A stretch of DNA of 60,000 bases from Liolophura sinensis (taxonomy: Eukaryota; Mollusca; Polyplacophora; Chitonida; Chitonidae), in the NCBI RefSeq assembly GCF_032854445.1, contig NC_088295.1, positions 5,584,501 to 5,644,500 on the forward strand, read 5' to 3'. The position numbers and the translations under genes are program-made. Positions 36,029 to 49,700 of this stretch are shown here, in pieces. Below the pieces are notes generated by a model that was not told the origin of the DNA, did no database searches, and saw only the letters and a program-made list of their open reading frames with translations. Positions within the stretch are counted from its first letter, which is position 1, and each line of letters begins with the position of its first letter.

Positions 36029-36192
36029 CCGGTGTCAGTATTGGGTGTAGGTGTTTTCAGCATGGTACTTCGGTGATGGCATCACTTTGGGCAGCATAGA
36101 CACTGCCGTGTTGCAACAAGACAGAGTATATAGACACAGACCAAATGACTCATCATGGTCATATGACCCAAAAATTACAACATTAAAACCTG
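36029..36192 (+). mobile_element. 5'-truncated family B SINE, plus orientation
   Basis: Words CAGCATGGTACTTCGGTGAT, GCAGCATAGACACTGCC, AAATGACTCATCATGGTCAT and CATTAAAACCT align in order with 51080-51215 of the fuller copy. The tRNA-like head is missing. Confidence 0.8.
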
Positions 36193-39162
36193 AGCGTATG
36201 TACATACATGCACACATGCATTTTTTGTAGATTTTGTTGTGTTACTGGCACTTTTTATACCTAAACAGCCAGATATTGAGCTATGGTGAGCTGTCAGTGC
36301 AAACCCTGCCAGGACCTACAGCTCTTCTCTCCATCACTCTTATTGTATAAAGAGATGTGGTGAGATTTGTTTGTGCAGGATTTACTCACTTTGCCTCAAC
36401 GCTCCAGTTCATATTGTGTGTGAACCAGCATTATTATTCACACTAATTAAATTCTGCATCAGATTTGCCGAGTTAGGCTGTATTGATCTCTTCTGGAGGT
36501 GGACGCAACAGCAGCAGCAGTAGCAGCGAGCGTTGGACCTTTACTGTGACCTCAGGAAATCAATCAGTAACTATCTGTGATAGATCTGAGCAGTAAGCAG
36601 GGAGGGATGGGAGGAAAGCTACAATTCCTCAGCTAAATGTCTGTCCACATTGAGAGGTACAGGGGAAGAAGATAAAGTATCTTCCTGAATCAGATGCAGC
36701 ATAATCCAAGTGGCTGCTGAGATACATGTATACAGACAAGAAACTCCTGTGATTTCACCTTATATTTATTGCATACCGTACATATATGAATACTGTGGTT
36801 ATTTGGTATCAGGTATTCCTGTGCAGGCATTCAAGGGTAACCCATCGTTGATACGTGGGCTGAACAATTTCACAACACACAGATGTAGGTCATGGGATTC
36901 AGTCATGTCAGAAGGACATGTACATGTATGGTGAAGCCACTTCCTTACATACACCTACAAGTTTACATGTACACAAACATGTGTGTTTAGTTGCCAACTG
37001 ATATAAGGTACATCTATCCTGTAATTTCTGTTATTCTGTTAACGAGCTACACTTCTGAAAACTCCTTTTGCCTTTAGCAGTTCTAATATTTTTTGTAAAT
37101 TTGTGATAAAATAAAATAGAAGTTATGAGTATTGAGCGTAGAAATAATGGCACAAGACTAGCTAATTGCAAAGTAACATAATTTGACATTCAGAGAAATT
37201 AGCTGATTCTGGAGAGTGTGCTGTGGCTTGTAGGTAAGTTGTGTATTGCCATGTTCAAGGAACAAATGACTGTTTCGTGAATTATAACTTGAAAGTGTAA
37301 ATCATCCATTAAAAATTCATTTGAATGAAGTTTGACATTTTAGCAGTTGGAAGAAACTTATCTTCACTTCACTTTTTCTGATGTATGCATGTTTTAGTGT
37401 GTCTGAAGAAGTTTACTTCAGAAGATAATGGGTTTCAGATTTCCATACTGGGAAATACTACAGCTGTGGAATTTTAACCAGATAGATTGTACTGTATTGG
37501 CTATTTACAAGGAAGCTGGTGCTTTGCTTGGTTGGAGAAAGGAGAGATGGTAGAGGTCTGATGGCCTTCTGCATGGTTTACTGGTGTTCTTGTGGTGAAG
37601 GCAGCAGTAATTGTACAATCAATAAACATGTGAAGAAGCGGAGAAAAGCTTCTGGCACTATTGTGTAAACGACAAAGAAATCGTAGCTGCAGGCTTTTCC
37701 TATATGTTCTTAATATGAGATTCCAGAACTAACTATTATCTTGGGCAGTGACGAGGAAACCTGAAGATGTCACATGCTTCACTGAACCCACATGCATGAT
37801 GAAAATCTATTGTGTTGATATGAAGTTTGTACCATAACGCTGCTTTACATTCTGATGCTACATAGCATAATTGTGCCACAGTGCTTGTCTCACCCTTGTT
37901 CGGATGGAAGCACTGTTGATCTTGGGTCTCATGTTCTGCATACATGATGTAAGCGCGAATAATTATGAACTGTTATGTTATTATTAATCTTTGCTCTGGC
38001 TGTCCTGATCAACTTCAACATAGACACATGATACAAGTGTTGTTGTTGTTTACAGAAGATATATATTTTAGTATCAGTACATGTGTATCTACACAGGTGT
38101 TTTTGAGTTGTCTACAGAATATGTTTGTGTTAGTATCAGTACATGTGTATAGACACAAATGTTGTTCAGTTGTCTACAGAAGATACATGTTTTAGTATTT
38201 TACCTATATATATTTCTATATGAATACTTGTATTACTGTCATGTAGAGTTTTGGAAGCACCAGTAAATACCAGGAGAATGTTGATACAGGTGTTGATAAA
38301 ACTAGGCAAGGTTGGGATGAGTGATGTGTTGTAGCCTCAGCTACCTAACCCCAATACTCAGCCTATTGCAAGCAGAAATGTTTTCTTGCAAATGCCAGCT
38401 CAGGCACCACAATAATTCAGACATCAACTATTTATGTACTGTAGGATGTACTTCTCTATTGTGTGGTGTTTGTCAATCCCCTTGCTGCGTTTTTTTGGCT
38501 GCCCCCGTCACATTTTCATGTGTTCTCCTGCGAGTTTATTAAAAACTGCATATATATACATATAGCTCATACCTTTATATACCAGCAGCGTGTTGGCTAT
38601 GATCAGCATGTTGTGTGCATACATGATAAGGATGCACATCTACGTCAGTACACATTGAGATGTACTTGTAATTAGCACTGAAGCTTACAAAGTTTATCCA
38701 AGGGGTTCCTAGACTTCAAAGGTAAAGAATGATGACAGGTAAACTTCATAAAGATTTCACAGGTCATCTGGCGATGAGCCCTGTATAAGTTGCGCGACAG
38801 GTGCCACTACAGTGATGGAATGTTGTTTATTAAGTTACCAGGGTTGAATTTACACCTGTGTGTTTGCAGGTGACAGGATTTTACAGAGCAACAAAATACT
38901 ATGGTGCCTGTTGCTGTGACAGGTGATTTTGATAGTCTAAATTCAGTAGATTCTGTTAGCTCTCTTTGTTTGTATCAAAATGGATTACTTTTTGAAATGA
39001 AAGCATGTACCAAGTCTATATTAGCTCTTCTGATTCTTTATCTGGATATGTTGCAAAAACAAAAGACCAAAATACTGAAACGAAGAAAGTGTGAATTTTA
39101 AAAATACTTTTATTATGCTAAGAATTTAATGGCCTGTAGTGACAGGTCCTTCCACCTTTTTC
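36193..39162. other. Intronic stretch with a short 60-bp repeat
   Basis: At about 38048-38196 a unit of about 60 bp occurs two and a half times (TACAGAAGATAxAT ... TTAGTATCAGTACATGTGTA). A short CAG run lies at about 36508-36522. No exon could be supported. Confidence 0.45.
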
Positions 39163-39255
39163 ATTTATTGATTTATTTATTTGATTGGTGTGTTACACCC
39201 TACTCAAGAATATTTCACTTAGACAACGGTGGTCAGCATTATGGTGGGACGAATC
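39163..39255 (-). mobile_element. Truncated family A SINE, minus orientation
   Basis: Starts TTTATTGATTTATTTATTTG and runs through GGTGTGTTACACC, ACTCAAGAATATTTCACTTA and GTCAGCATTATGGTGGGA, then stops. Only the tail and part of the central domain are present. Confidence 0.85.
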
Positions 39256-41490
39256 CACCTTTCTCATTGATAAGTAGTTTTAAATAAAAAACATTACTAC
39301 TCCTGGGTCATTCAGGTTGACATTTGCTACTGTGAAGGCTTTCTCTGCTGGTCACATCCACCAACCCTAAGACCCAATGACCACAGCCTAGTCACTACAC
39401 TATACCCAGAGGTGGAGATATTTATGTGCCACATACTGTATACATTGTACATAAGATACAACAGAGCTGAGGTATTATGCAATGATAAGACCAAACAACC
39501 ACCTGTATACAGTCTTTTCACCTGAGCCGCTGTGACACATACTTGAAGATGTCAGTAAGGCTGTTTGGCTGAAAACAGTTTGAGAAAAACAGCTCTGTAA
39601 AAAAAAAGCTGAATAGGGTGCTCTAAGAACAGATGAACAAACAAAAAATCTGTCTGGATTACTTGACATACATGTACACGTGCACCCGAGAATTTAAGTT
39701 AAAGTAGACAGTTTTACAGGTTGTGATAACAGTAATACACATGCACCACTCTGTGAATCCTCAAAATTCTGCATTTCATAAAAGGTTGTAACAGAGAAAT
39801 TTGAGAAAAACAAGCCTGAGCCTTCTTTCTAGTGAAGCAAATATATGTGTACTTTTCTGTGAGTGGATACCATACAGCTCTCATTATCCAGTTCTGACTC
39901 TTTCCTGGTGAACTACTTGTCCTGGAAAGTTAGTACAGTTGTCAAAATCCACTTATGTCATCTATTGCATAGTGACAGGTACTATTAAATATTCACTGCT
40001 ATTTTTATCCATCTTTGAGAAAAACAGGTCAATTCATTATACACAAATTGAAGTTTGGAGATCATCCTTACACTGCATGACATTCTACAAGTAGGTGCCT
40101 TATGTTGTATCTTGTGGATGTGGCTTGCATGGTTTAAGTGGAGTTCAGGATGAAATGCTCATCGAAATGACGTGCTCAGTGTTTATCATTATTTATATTG
40201 AACCTACATGTATATATTTTTTTCTGATCTTTAATAAAGAGAGCAACAATCATTATGAAGTATTCTCACCACAGCGATTTAACGTAAATCAACAGTTGCT
40301 GGCATACAATACTTGGACGTGCACAGTATCAGTGCAATATGACCGACATGTGGCCTTGTAACATGTGACCTTGATTACAAGGTCAAGCATTGCATCCCTA
40401 CTTTCTGCTATCACTTATGGCTTTATGAGTGTAATTTATCCCTTTCTCTGACTTGTTGGAGACTTGATGATAATTAGTAGTTCATGGCTCCTATATGTCT
40501 GTTTGTGAAGTCTAATGTTCATTGAAGACCAGTTTGTCAGTAACTAACCCAGTTATCAGTGGGTTACCGAGGGCACACCAGGAGGCTCTGCACATAAAAC
40601 TCAATCATTGTGTAAGTGAGAAATTCTTTGTGAGTATGGTCTTAAACAGTCAGATAAATAAATGTTGTACAGATGCTCAGAGCATTAAAAATTGCTGAAG
40701 GATGAAACATTTGTGTAATCCGGAATCGAGAATAAGCCCTGAGATGAAGGAAACAGTTCTCGTGTAAAGAGGAAAACTGAAAATTCAAAATTCGCACATG
40801 AATAAAGCCAACTATTTCATCCAATCAAAAAATATAAAAAATATTATTGATCAGTGCTTATGTATATTGGTCTATAGTTTGGTCCTAGATGTTGGTCTGG
40901 TCATAGATGCTTGTTGTTCAGCAGTAACCATTCCAGTCCCTGCCTCTGCTACATGTATATACATACAGTAGGCACTATGACCACAAGTGTCAGGGACAGT
41001 TTGATGGATATTGAAGGTTCTGACACTGTGTGTTTGCTCAAGTAGCTGGTGTAAACACCCCTCCCCTTAGATCTGTATGGAGTGTCCAGGACAAAATGAC
41101 GATCAGAATACAGATCAATGCTAACTTGAAGTTCTCAGGGAAATACTCTTCACCCTGTTAATTGTGCTACTTTTCCAATAGAGTTGTGTGCAGGAAGACA
41201 CATCTAGGCTCTATAGCATTATGCATTCTGTTGCAACTCTTTGACTCTCTTACCCATCATCTGCATATGTATACATATACACAAACCTGACCATAAAGTG
41301 CTAGTCTGGTCCTGTACAACCCTGCAACTCATGGCACACGCTCTGAAGGCATACAGATACTCTATTCAGCAGGCAGTGATGAACGACTGGAGGACTCTGG
41401 GTGTAGTAGCAAACAGGAGTGCAAGTATGTATAGCCAGATATCATGTCAGCCATTTTTTAGGTGCAGTAAAGAAGCCTGTTAGCATATGT
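39256..41490. other. Intronic stretch, nothing recognised
   Basis: Unique-looking sequence without exon or repeat signals. Confidence 0.45.
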
Positions 41491-41498
41491 TATGTCTT

Positions 41499-41501
<3 letters not shown>

Positions 41502-41534
<33 letters not shown>

Positions 41535-41784
41535 ATTGGTGTTTTATGGCGTACTCAAGAATATTTCACTTATACGACGGCGGCCAGCATTATGGTGGGT
41601 GGAAACCGGGCAGAGCCCGGGGGAAACCCACGACCATCCGCAGGTTGCTGGCAAACCTTCCCACGTACGGCCGGAGAGGAAGGCAGCATGAGCTGGTCTT
41701 GAACTCACAGCGACCGCATTGGTGAAAGGCTTCTGGGTCATTACGCTGCGCTAGCGCGCTAACCGACTGAGCCACGGAGGCCCC
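41502..41784 (-). mobile_element. Young full-length family A SINE, minus orientation
   Basis: It is flanked by a perfect 11-bp target duplication, TATGTCTTTGA, at 41491-41501 and 41785-41795. It begins with an uninterrupted T tract of about 30 bases (a pure A tail on its own strand). It keeps intact CpG-rich words such as TACGACGGCGGCCAGC and CCACGTACGGCCGGAG, and ends with the tRNA-like head (ACCGACTGAGCCACGGAGGC). Intact CpGs, pure tail and exact duplication all point to the most recent insertion in the window. Confidence 0.96.
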
Positions 41785-41795
41785 TATGTCTTTGA

Positions 41796-42339
41796 AGTCT
41801 GTATATTAAATGCATTATATGGCATGATAGTCATATTTTATCCAACTACATTTACATTCTCCTTTTTATTCTTCCTTAAAAAAAATTCTAATATATTTAT
41901 TATTTCGTCCGCAATTACTGCCAGGCTCAGTAACATTTGCTTCTTGACATATGAGCAACTTCTCTGATAAGTATAGCATTTGTAGTTTTGGAACAGGTGT
42001 TTGAATGATCTTCTTTCACAGCATACATCTTCATCCTCACTTGTATTAGTTGTAACGAGGCTTCACTGTTCATCAAGCTAAACCTTAGAGGCACTATTTG
42101 TTGACTCTGGTTTCTGATTGCACTGCTCCACTCCAGATATACCTTTAACAGAGTGTCTGAGTGGCCTCATTCCTTACATGTACATTTACCCTTATCTCCA
42201 GCAGTTGTTCCAGGAATTGTACCTACATGTATGTAAATGTGAAGCCACATTTGTTACATGTACATGTACCTATACCTGATGATTGATCCAAAAAGTCCAT
42301 CCTGTGGTTGTGAAACCTTGTTAATTTCATGGTAACAGT
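41796..42339. other. Intronic stretch rich in TACATGTA
   Basis: Several TACATGTACATGTA palindromic runs occur near 42176, 42224 and 42256. No exon was found. Confidence 0.45.
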
Positions 42340-42680
42340 GCGACTCTGACGACTTGTACCTGGCCTGCGATGAACGATCAAAGTGATTGTTTAGTACATG
42401 CAGTGGGTGAGTGGCATTGGTGTTACCTTACCTGGCCCATGATCAACGATCAAAGCAGCTATCTTTTACACGTGATATCTGTGTGACTGCGAAGACTTGT
42501 TAATAGTTTCCTATACCTAGCCCATGATGAACGATGAAAGCAGCTATTTAGTACATGTGATAGGTAAGTGACTGAGAAGGCCCACTAACACTTACATGTA
42601 CATGTACCTGGCCTGTTGTAAATGATCAAAGCAGTTATTGAATACATGTGAAATGTGAATGATTCTGAAGGTTCATTATT
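42340..42680. repeat. Degenerate repeat of about 70-90 bp, four copies
   Basis: The word CCTGGCCyrTGATGAACGAT with CAAAGCAGCTAT recurs at about 42359, 42430, 42516 and 42607, with a GTGACTGxGAAG word between. The copies are diverged. Confidence 0.7.
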
Positions 42681-45600
42681 AATTACTGCCATAAATTGGC
42701 ATGGGATGAATAATCTGCACGTTTGCTAATGACGCATGCATACCTCATGCATGTGTTTCTAGGATTGCAGTGAGCCATTAGTTTGACAGCAACAGTCTAA
42801 ACCTATATGTACATGCATGTAGGTGACTTGTACTTGTGATAATGCAACCTAAGCTGGCATCACACAGTTAAAGTCTCCCCAAACATACATATGTACATGT
42901 ATAGCAGCCTACAGCAGCACCCACAGAGAATTTACATGTATATTGCTGAACAGTTGTGTGTATGATCATATACATGTGGGTGTACTTTATAACAAACAGA
43001 GTCCTGTTGAGTCTCTCCAGGTAGATGTAATACTAAGCATACAAACTGTGTTGTGGAGTGGGAACCACATGGCATCCATGTATACATACATTGTGTATGG
43101 AGGATGTGATCTTGGTACTCAGTCCTCAGTGTCAATACATGCACTCCTGTATCATGGCTGTGAGTGCAATCAGACTAAAGGTTGGCCAAATAGTTCTTCA
43201 TTGATAACTGGTCTATTGCTCAGGGAATCTATAAAGATTGTAACATCTTGCAAAGATGGAATTTTGCTACAGAATATGTATACGGATGCTCTGCTGTCTG
43301 TCTGTCTGGCTGGCTGGCTGTCTGTCTGGTGGCTACAGGCTACATACAGACCAGTGCACTATAGCAGACAGCTGAAGATCTTTTGCAACAAATCTCCAAG
43401 GATATGATGTGTGTAAGGCAGCTTTAGATGAGAAAGAAAGGATGGATGTGGGATGGATGTTAAAAGCTCTAATCTTCACATCTTAACATAGCCTACAGAC
43501 TAGCAGGGAACCTTCAGCACTGATCAATGCAAAACTAAGGGCATGGCTTCAGAGGAAAAAGTCATCAGATCAATGATTGATTAAGAAGCTCTCTGGATGT
43601 CAACAAATTTCTGATGGTTGTGAAGGGTGTTGATCATGGTTGGCAGCCGTAGTCATGGAGCTGGTTGTCCAGCATTCTGGTGAAGATGTCCGTGTAAGCT
43701 GAGCAGTTCTAGGGTGCGGAGCTTACTGGTTATTACAGAGCTATTATAGCGCCTGGGTAACTTGAGGAATAGTGGAGCTGTGCACTGCAGCATGGCAACT
43801 TCATTATCACTCTTCTGACCTAACCCTAATGAACAGTTTAATGGCTCAAGACAGGATTTACTGTACCGATTCATATTGATATTGGCTGCATGTATATATA
43901 TGTGACAATAGGTGAATTGCATATACATGCACAATAGTATGGTAAAAATACATCTGACCCAAACCATACTACCAAAGTTGTTGAAGAAGCATGTCCAAGT
44001 TACACATACCACCTGATTTTATGCACATGAAATTTAAATGGCTTCACTACAAATAAACATACATTCTTCATCTTGGACACACAAGAAACCAATGATGTAC
44101 CTTATTTTAGTTTAGTGTAGTTTTTGGGGAAAATTCTAAAAAAGTGTTAAAATTTCTTCTTGGAACAACCAACACATTGCTTCTACCTTCACAGCAGAAA
44201 TCATATAATCTGTGAATAGAGGTCTTACATGACTCTTTAGTTTAGGTTTCTGGGTACTGAACCTAGCCATCATGATCATTTAAAGAGGTGGGTTTCTAAA
44301 CCTATTTTAGAAAAGTTTTAAAGATTGAAGATCTTTAATTAACCCTTTTCGTGCTGAAGGTGACCAGGTCTGTTACAGCAGATAGGTGCCATCAGGGCAG
44401 ATATTGGAGTTATAGACTTATCGAGAATTGTCCCCAAGCTATAGCTCACAGAATATTGCATTAACACAGATTGACTAACCCCTGGCTGATGAGGATATGA
44501 AGCAGTTTAAATTCCGGACTAGCGCTGTCTATTGTGAAGTGTTGGTGGCCACGGGCCAGAGGCCGTCTAACTGTAATGGGGACATTAGCTGATTGAGATG
44601 ACATCCTGGAGACAGATCTGTTTGCCATCAGCCGGCTCTGCTACAGACAACAGACTCAGTGGACCCCCACTCTTCCCCACAGATCAGGTCTCAACACTAT
44701 AAGTGCTCCTGCATCTCTTTCATGCCAGGAAGTGGTTTTTTTAGGGCTATACATTTACATGCAGATCGATTGGAATGCTCAGTGTAATGTGAGTTACACA
44801 TGGAAGAAAGATTATGCACTGTTGGTATACAGTGGACATACTGAGGTGACTGGTCATCCAGAGTTATCCCCCTTTAATCCGCCTGTGTGGAATGACAGCT
44901 GTTGCACTGGCCATAGGCCCTCTGGTGAATGGAATAGTCATTTGATCAGGTTTGTATTAGCAGTCCCTTTAGGCTTGAGAAGGCTGGTAATTGGAAAGAA
45001 AGAGCTCATATCCCTTTGTCTGCAGACGTTTTAGAGGGACAGTTACATCTTCTGCTTTCAATGTTCAGACAGTTTGAAGTTGTTTGACTTTGTCAAAACA
45101 TGATTTAGGGCTGCTGAAGCTATTGTTGAGTGTGTCCTTTGCATCACTTATTCAGAACATAACAGTGCTCATTTTGTTGTGAAAGAGTGTTGGGTGTTGG
45201 ATATTGATTCTTTGGTTATTTTTGGTTCTCCATACATGTCAGCCACCAAGTGTTTGTTCTGTATGATTTCCAGGCTGTTGATTTTCATTTCTAAACCGTG
45301 TGTATTTTCTTGTTTGCCAGCTTTAGGTAGAGTTTAATGATGTTTCATGTCAGCAGGCACATGGAGATCTGCTGAGAGCCAGTCATTTGCATGTTTACAC
45401 GTGTGGGTCCTGTTAAATCTGAGCTAATATATTTTGATGGAGATAGAAGCTATAGATATGTTAACATGATTCTGACTGTAATGTCCCACACAGTAGCAGT
45501 GAATATTGAAATGTTTTTGCACCCCAGTGTGGGCAGCCACTGAAGCCTTACATGCCAACTGTGTCTGGGCTCAGTCATGCAGCTCGCCTTATTTGATGAA

Positions 45601-47240
45601 CAACAGTCTGTTTGCAAAAATATACATATACAGGTATCTTTCTCACGGCTTAGTCATGAATGCATATGAGCTTATAATGTATATGATGAACAGCAAGCAG
45701 CTGACAGGTATCTCTCTGTCATTCACACCTGAACATGTCTACATAGACCTTTATTGCGACATAGATCTGATGAGAAGAAACTTTACACTTCTGACATTTA
45801 GTTAGGCATGTTTATGTTTACAATTTGGCTAAGGCTACATTTTTATCATTTGAATGACCATACTGTATGTATTTATAATAAAGTTTGCATAATTCATGGG
45901 GTTTGGGTAAAGGATGCCCTTCAGCTCTACTTTAATTTAGCCCTGCTCTTTCCACCTTCCCATCTCCCTTATAGCTTTAGCCTGCTTACATGTACGTACA
46001 TCAGCCACAAAACCATAATCTGGCCTCACACATGCTGCACATTTCGTCTGCGCCAGCTGATGTATATAATTGAATCAGGTCTGTAGAATGAAATGTGTTA
46101 CCTGCAAGCCTAGAGGTGTCCGTGCTTACATGTGTTAGTGCAGTTCGGTGAACAAGTGGGCTTTTCGTGAGCAGGGGAGAATACTCTGAAGGGTAAACTG
46201 GTTTGGTCGTAAACCTGACAGCCTGTCATGGATGACTAAGGGTAAAATTCCCTACAGGAATCATAGCCACAATGCTACATGACGAAAGTCCTTGTATAAG
46301 ATGCTGTATTGATTCATTTGGTGTGAGGTGTTCTGTAGGTGTACATGACTCTCTTGAAGTGAGGTGTACTGTACGTGTACATGACTCTCATTTCAACAAG
46401 CCTCCCTCTCCTGGAGATTGATGAATGATTTTATTAAACTGTTAAGTGGTGCCAGCATTGATATGGTTACCGTTTCCGTCAATACATAAACATAAGCAAC
46501 AATGCCATTATACACAATATAATCCAGGTATCACTATGAGTACTGCCATTGTTAGGATGTAGTTTATACAGTAAACCTGTGGCACAGTATACAACTCCTG
46601 TGTACGCCCATGTTGTAAAATAGGATAACACATTCCAAATGGTACAGTATATCTGTGTGAGCATACCACTGATGGCTACATGAATCATATGTGAGTTGTA
46701 CCAGAAATATTTCTATGTATGTAACAGACAAAATTGGCATCATCAAAAGTGGCAACTACCAATGTACGCTTTATGATGCAAACTGTACGAACCTGAGCGT
46801 ATCGTTTACATCACTTAGAAAGTGTTGTTTTCATGATTTTACACGAGGCTCACAACGCTTTTTACGTGTATGTTAGGGAGTATAAGGTTTTATGTTCCAG
46901 AACATTTATTGCAGTTCTTAGCGCTTGTAACGTAAGTTTAATCGAACCTCTCCAATCAGGAATATACAATGGATACATTTCTGTGGCGGAAGTCTGCAGA
47001 GAAGGGGAAATGGGAGGAGTTTTGAACAGCAATTCTATATCGGCTTCTCTGTATTGATTGAGCCCTAGGCTGTTTGAGTGTGCATAAAGAGATATTAAAA
47101 TAGCAGAGTTGTATATATAAATATCAGTCTATTGATGAAGGCTTGGACGTGCATAAATGCTTTGAGAATTGAATACCAGATGAAAGAGATATTTTACGTG
47201 AAGTTATGAGAGTGGTCATGGGTGCTGTACTTGAGCTGTT
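42681..47240. other. Intronic stretch, nothing recognised
   Basis: A TCTG/GCTG microsatellite lies at about 43294-43332. A 154-codon + frame at 42943-43407 has no ATG start and runs through this microsatellite; it is not called. No other exon or repeat could be supported. Confidence 0.4.
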
Positions 47241-47299
47241 ATTGATCTTAGGGGGCAGCTTGGTGAGGCCCTACATATAAACCTGCCCGTCACTAACCC

Positions 47300-49423
47300 A
47301 GCTCACTTCTTTTCCCCTTAGTTCTGATCATTTTACTGGGAGTGGTAGTGATCTTAGCAGAGAACACTCTGAGTTGCTAACTCAGCCCACCACCTACCCT
47401 ACCCAATTGACTTCTCCTTCACTAATCTCCATCACTTATCTCCTGATGGTTACTGATGTCCTCATCCGCTTTAGTTCTGATCATTTTACTGGGAGTGGAT
47501 AGTGATCTTAGCAGAGAACACTTTGAGGGGCTAACTCTGCCCACCACTAACACAATCCCACTTCTCCTTCACTAATCTCCATCACATACCTCCTGATGGT
47601 TACTGATGTCCTCATCCACCTTAGTCCTGGTCATTGTAATGGGAGTGGATAGTGATCTTAGCAGAGAACACTTTGAGGTGCTAACTCTGCCCACCACTAA
47701 CACAAGCCCACTTCTCCTCCACTAATCTCCATCACTTATCTCCTGATGGTTATTGATGTCCTCATCCACCTAAGTCCTGGTCATTGTAATGGGAGTGGAT
47801 AGTGATCTTAGCAGAGAACACTTTGAGGTGCTAACTCTGCCCACCACTTACACAAGCCCACTTCTCCTCCACTAATCTCCATCACATACCTCCTGATGGT
47901 TACTGATGTCCTCATCCACCTTAGTCCTGGTCATTGTAATGGGAGTGGATAGTGATCTTAGCAGAGAACACTTTGAGGTGCTAACTCTGCCCACCACTAA
48001 CACAAGCCCACTTCTCCTCCACTAATCTCCATCACTTGTCTCCTGATGGTTACTGATGTCCTCATCCACTTTAGTTCTGATCATTTTACTGGGAGTGGAT
48101 AGTGATCTTAGCAGAGAACACTTTGAGGTGTTAACTCTGCCCACCACTAACACAAGCCCACTTCTCCTCCACTAATCTCCATCACTTGTCTCCTGATGGT
48201 TACTGATGTCCTCATCCACCTTAGTCCTGGTCATTGTTATGGGAGTGGATAGTGATCTTAGCAGAGAACACTTTGAGGTGCTAACTCTGCCCACCACTAA
48301 CACAAGCCCACTTCTCCTCCACTAATCTCCATCACATACCTCCTGATGGTTACTGATGTCCTCATCCACCTTAGTCCTGATCATTGTAATGGGAGTGGAT
48401 AGTGATCTTAGCAGAGAACACTTTGAGGTGCTAACTCTGCCCACCACTAACACAATCCCACTTCTCCTTCACTTATCTCCATCACATACCTCCTGATGGT
48501 TACTGATGTCCTCATCCACCTTAGTCCTGGTCATTGTAATGGGAGTGGATAGTGATCTTAGCAGAGAACACTTTGAGGGGCTAACTCTGTCCACCACTAA
48601 CACAAGCCCACTTCTCCTCCACTAATCTCCATCACTTATCTCCTGATGGTTACTGATGTCCTCATCCACCTTAGTCCTGGTCATTGTAATGGGAGTGGAT
48701 AGTGATCTTAGCAGAGAACACTTTGAGGGGCTAACTCTGCCCACCACTAACACAAGCCCACTTCTCCTCCACTAATCTCCATCACTTATCTCCTGATGGT
48801 TACTGATGTCCTCATCCACCTTAGTCCTGGTCATTGTAATGGGAGTGGATAGTGATCTTAGCAGAGAACACTTTGAGGTGCTAACTATGCCCACCACTAA
48901 CACAAGCCCACTTCTCCTCCACTAATCTCCATCACTTATCTCCTGATGGTTACTGATGTCCTCATCCACCTTAGTCCTGGTCATTGTAATGGGAGTGGAT
49001 AGTGATCTTAGCAGAGAACACTTTGAGGGGCTAACTCTGCCCACCACTAACACAAGCCCACTTCTCCTCCACTAATCTCCATCACTTATCTCCTGATGGT
49101 TACTGATGTCCTCATCCACCGTAGTCCTGGTCATTGTAATGGGAGTGGATAGTGATCTTAGCAGAGAACACTTTGAGGTGCTAACTCTGCCCACCACTAA
49201 CACAAGCCCACTTCTCCTCCACTAATCTCCATCACTTATCTCCTGATGGTTACTGATGTCCTCATCCACCTTAGTCCTGGTCATTGTAATGGGAGTGGAT
49301 AGTGATCTTAGCAGAGAACACTTTGAGGTGCTAACTCTGCCCACCACTAACACAAGCCCACTTCTCCTCCACTAATCTCCATCACTTATCTCCTGATGGT
49401 TACTGATGTCCTCATCCACCTTA
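47300..49423. repeat. 150-bp tandem array
   Basis: Fourteen units are anchored by GGGAGTGGATAGTGATCTTA at 47338 (diverged), 47491 and then every 150 bp to 49291. Internal units are nearly identical, while the first unit is clearly diverged. The array continues after a SINE insertion as the unit at 49556-49700. Confidence 0.98.
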
Positions 49424-49425
49424 GT

Positions 49426-49555
49426 TGCGAGCAACGTGCGGATGGCCGTGGGTTTCCCCCAGGTTCTGCCCAGTTTCCACCCACCATAATGCTAGCCGCC
49501 GTCGTATAAGTGAAATATTCTTGAGTATGGCGTAAAACACCAATCAAATAAATAA
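49426..49555 (+). mobile_element. 5'-truncated family A SINE inserted in the 150-bp array
   Basis: Carries GTGCGGATGGCCGTGGGTTT, CCACCATAATG, GTATAAGTGAAATATTCTTG and the AATAAATAAATAAATAAA tail. It splits one 150-bp unit: the unit reads CCACCTTAG before it and resumes CCATAGTTGTGATTATTGTC after it, consistent with a short target duplication. Confidence 0.93.
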
Positions 49556-49700
49556 ATAAATAAACCATAGTTGTGATTATTGTCATGGGAGTGGATAGTG
49601 ATATGTGCATGGAAGACTCATAGGTGCTAACTCTGCCCACCACTAACCCAGCTCACTTCTCCTCCACTAATCTCCACCATCCATCATCTGATCATCACTG
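49556..49700. repeat. Diverged last unit of the 150-bp array
   Basis: GGGAGTGGATAGTGATATGT at 49587 followed by CTAACTCTGCCCACCACTAA and CTCCTCCACTAATCTCCA matches the array unit with more substitutions than the internal copies. Confidence 0.9.

Noticed and set aside
42943-43407. 154-codon plus-strand frame
   Set aside because: It has no ATG start, passes through a TCTG/GCTG microsatellite and resembles no known family.
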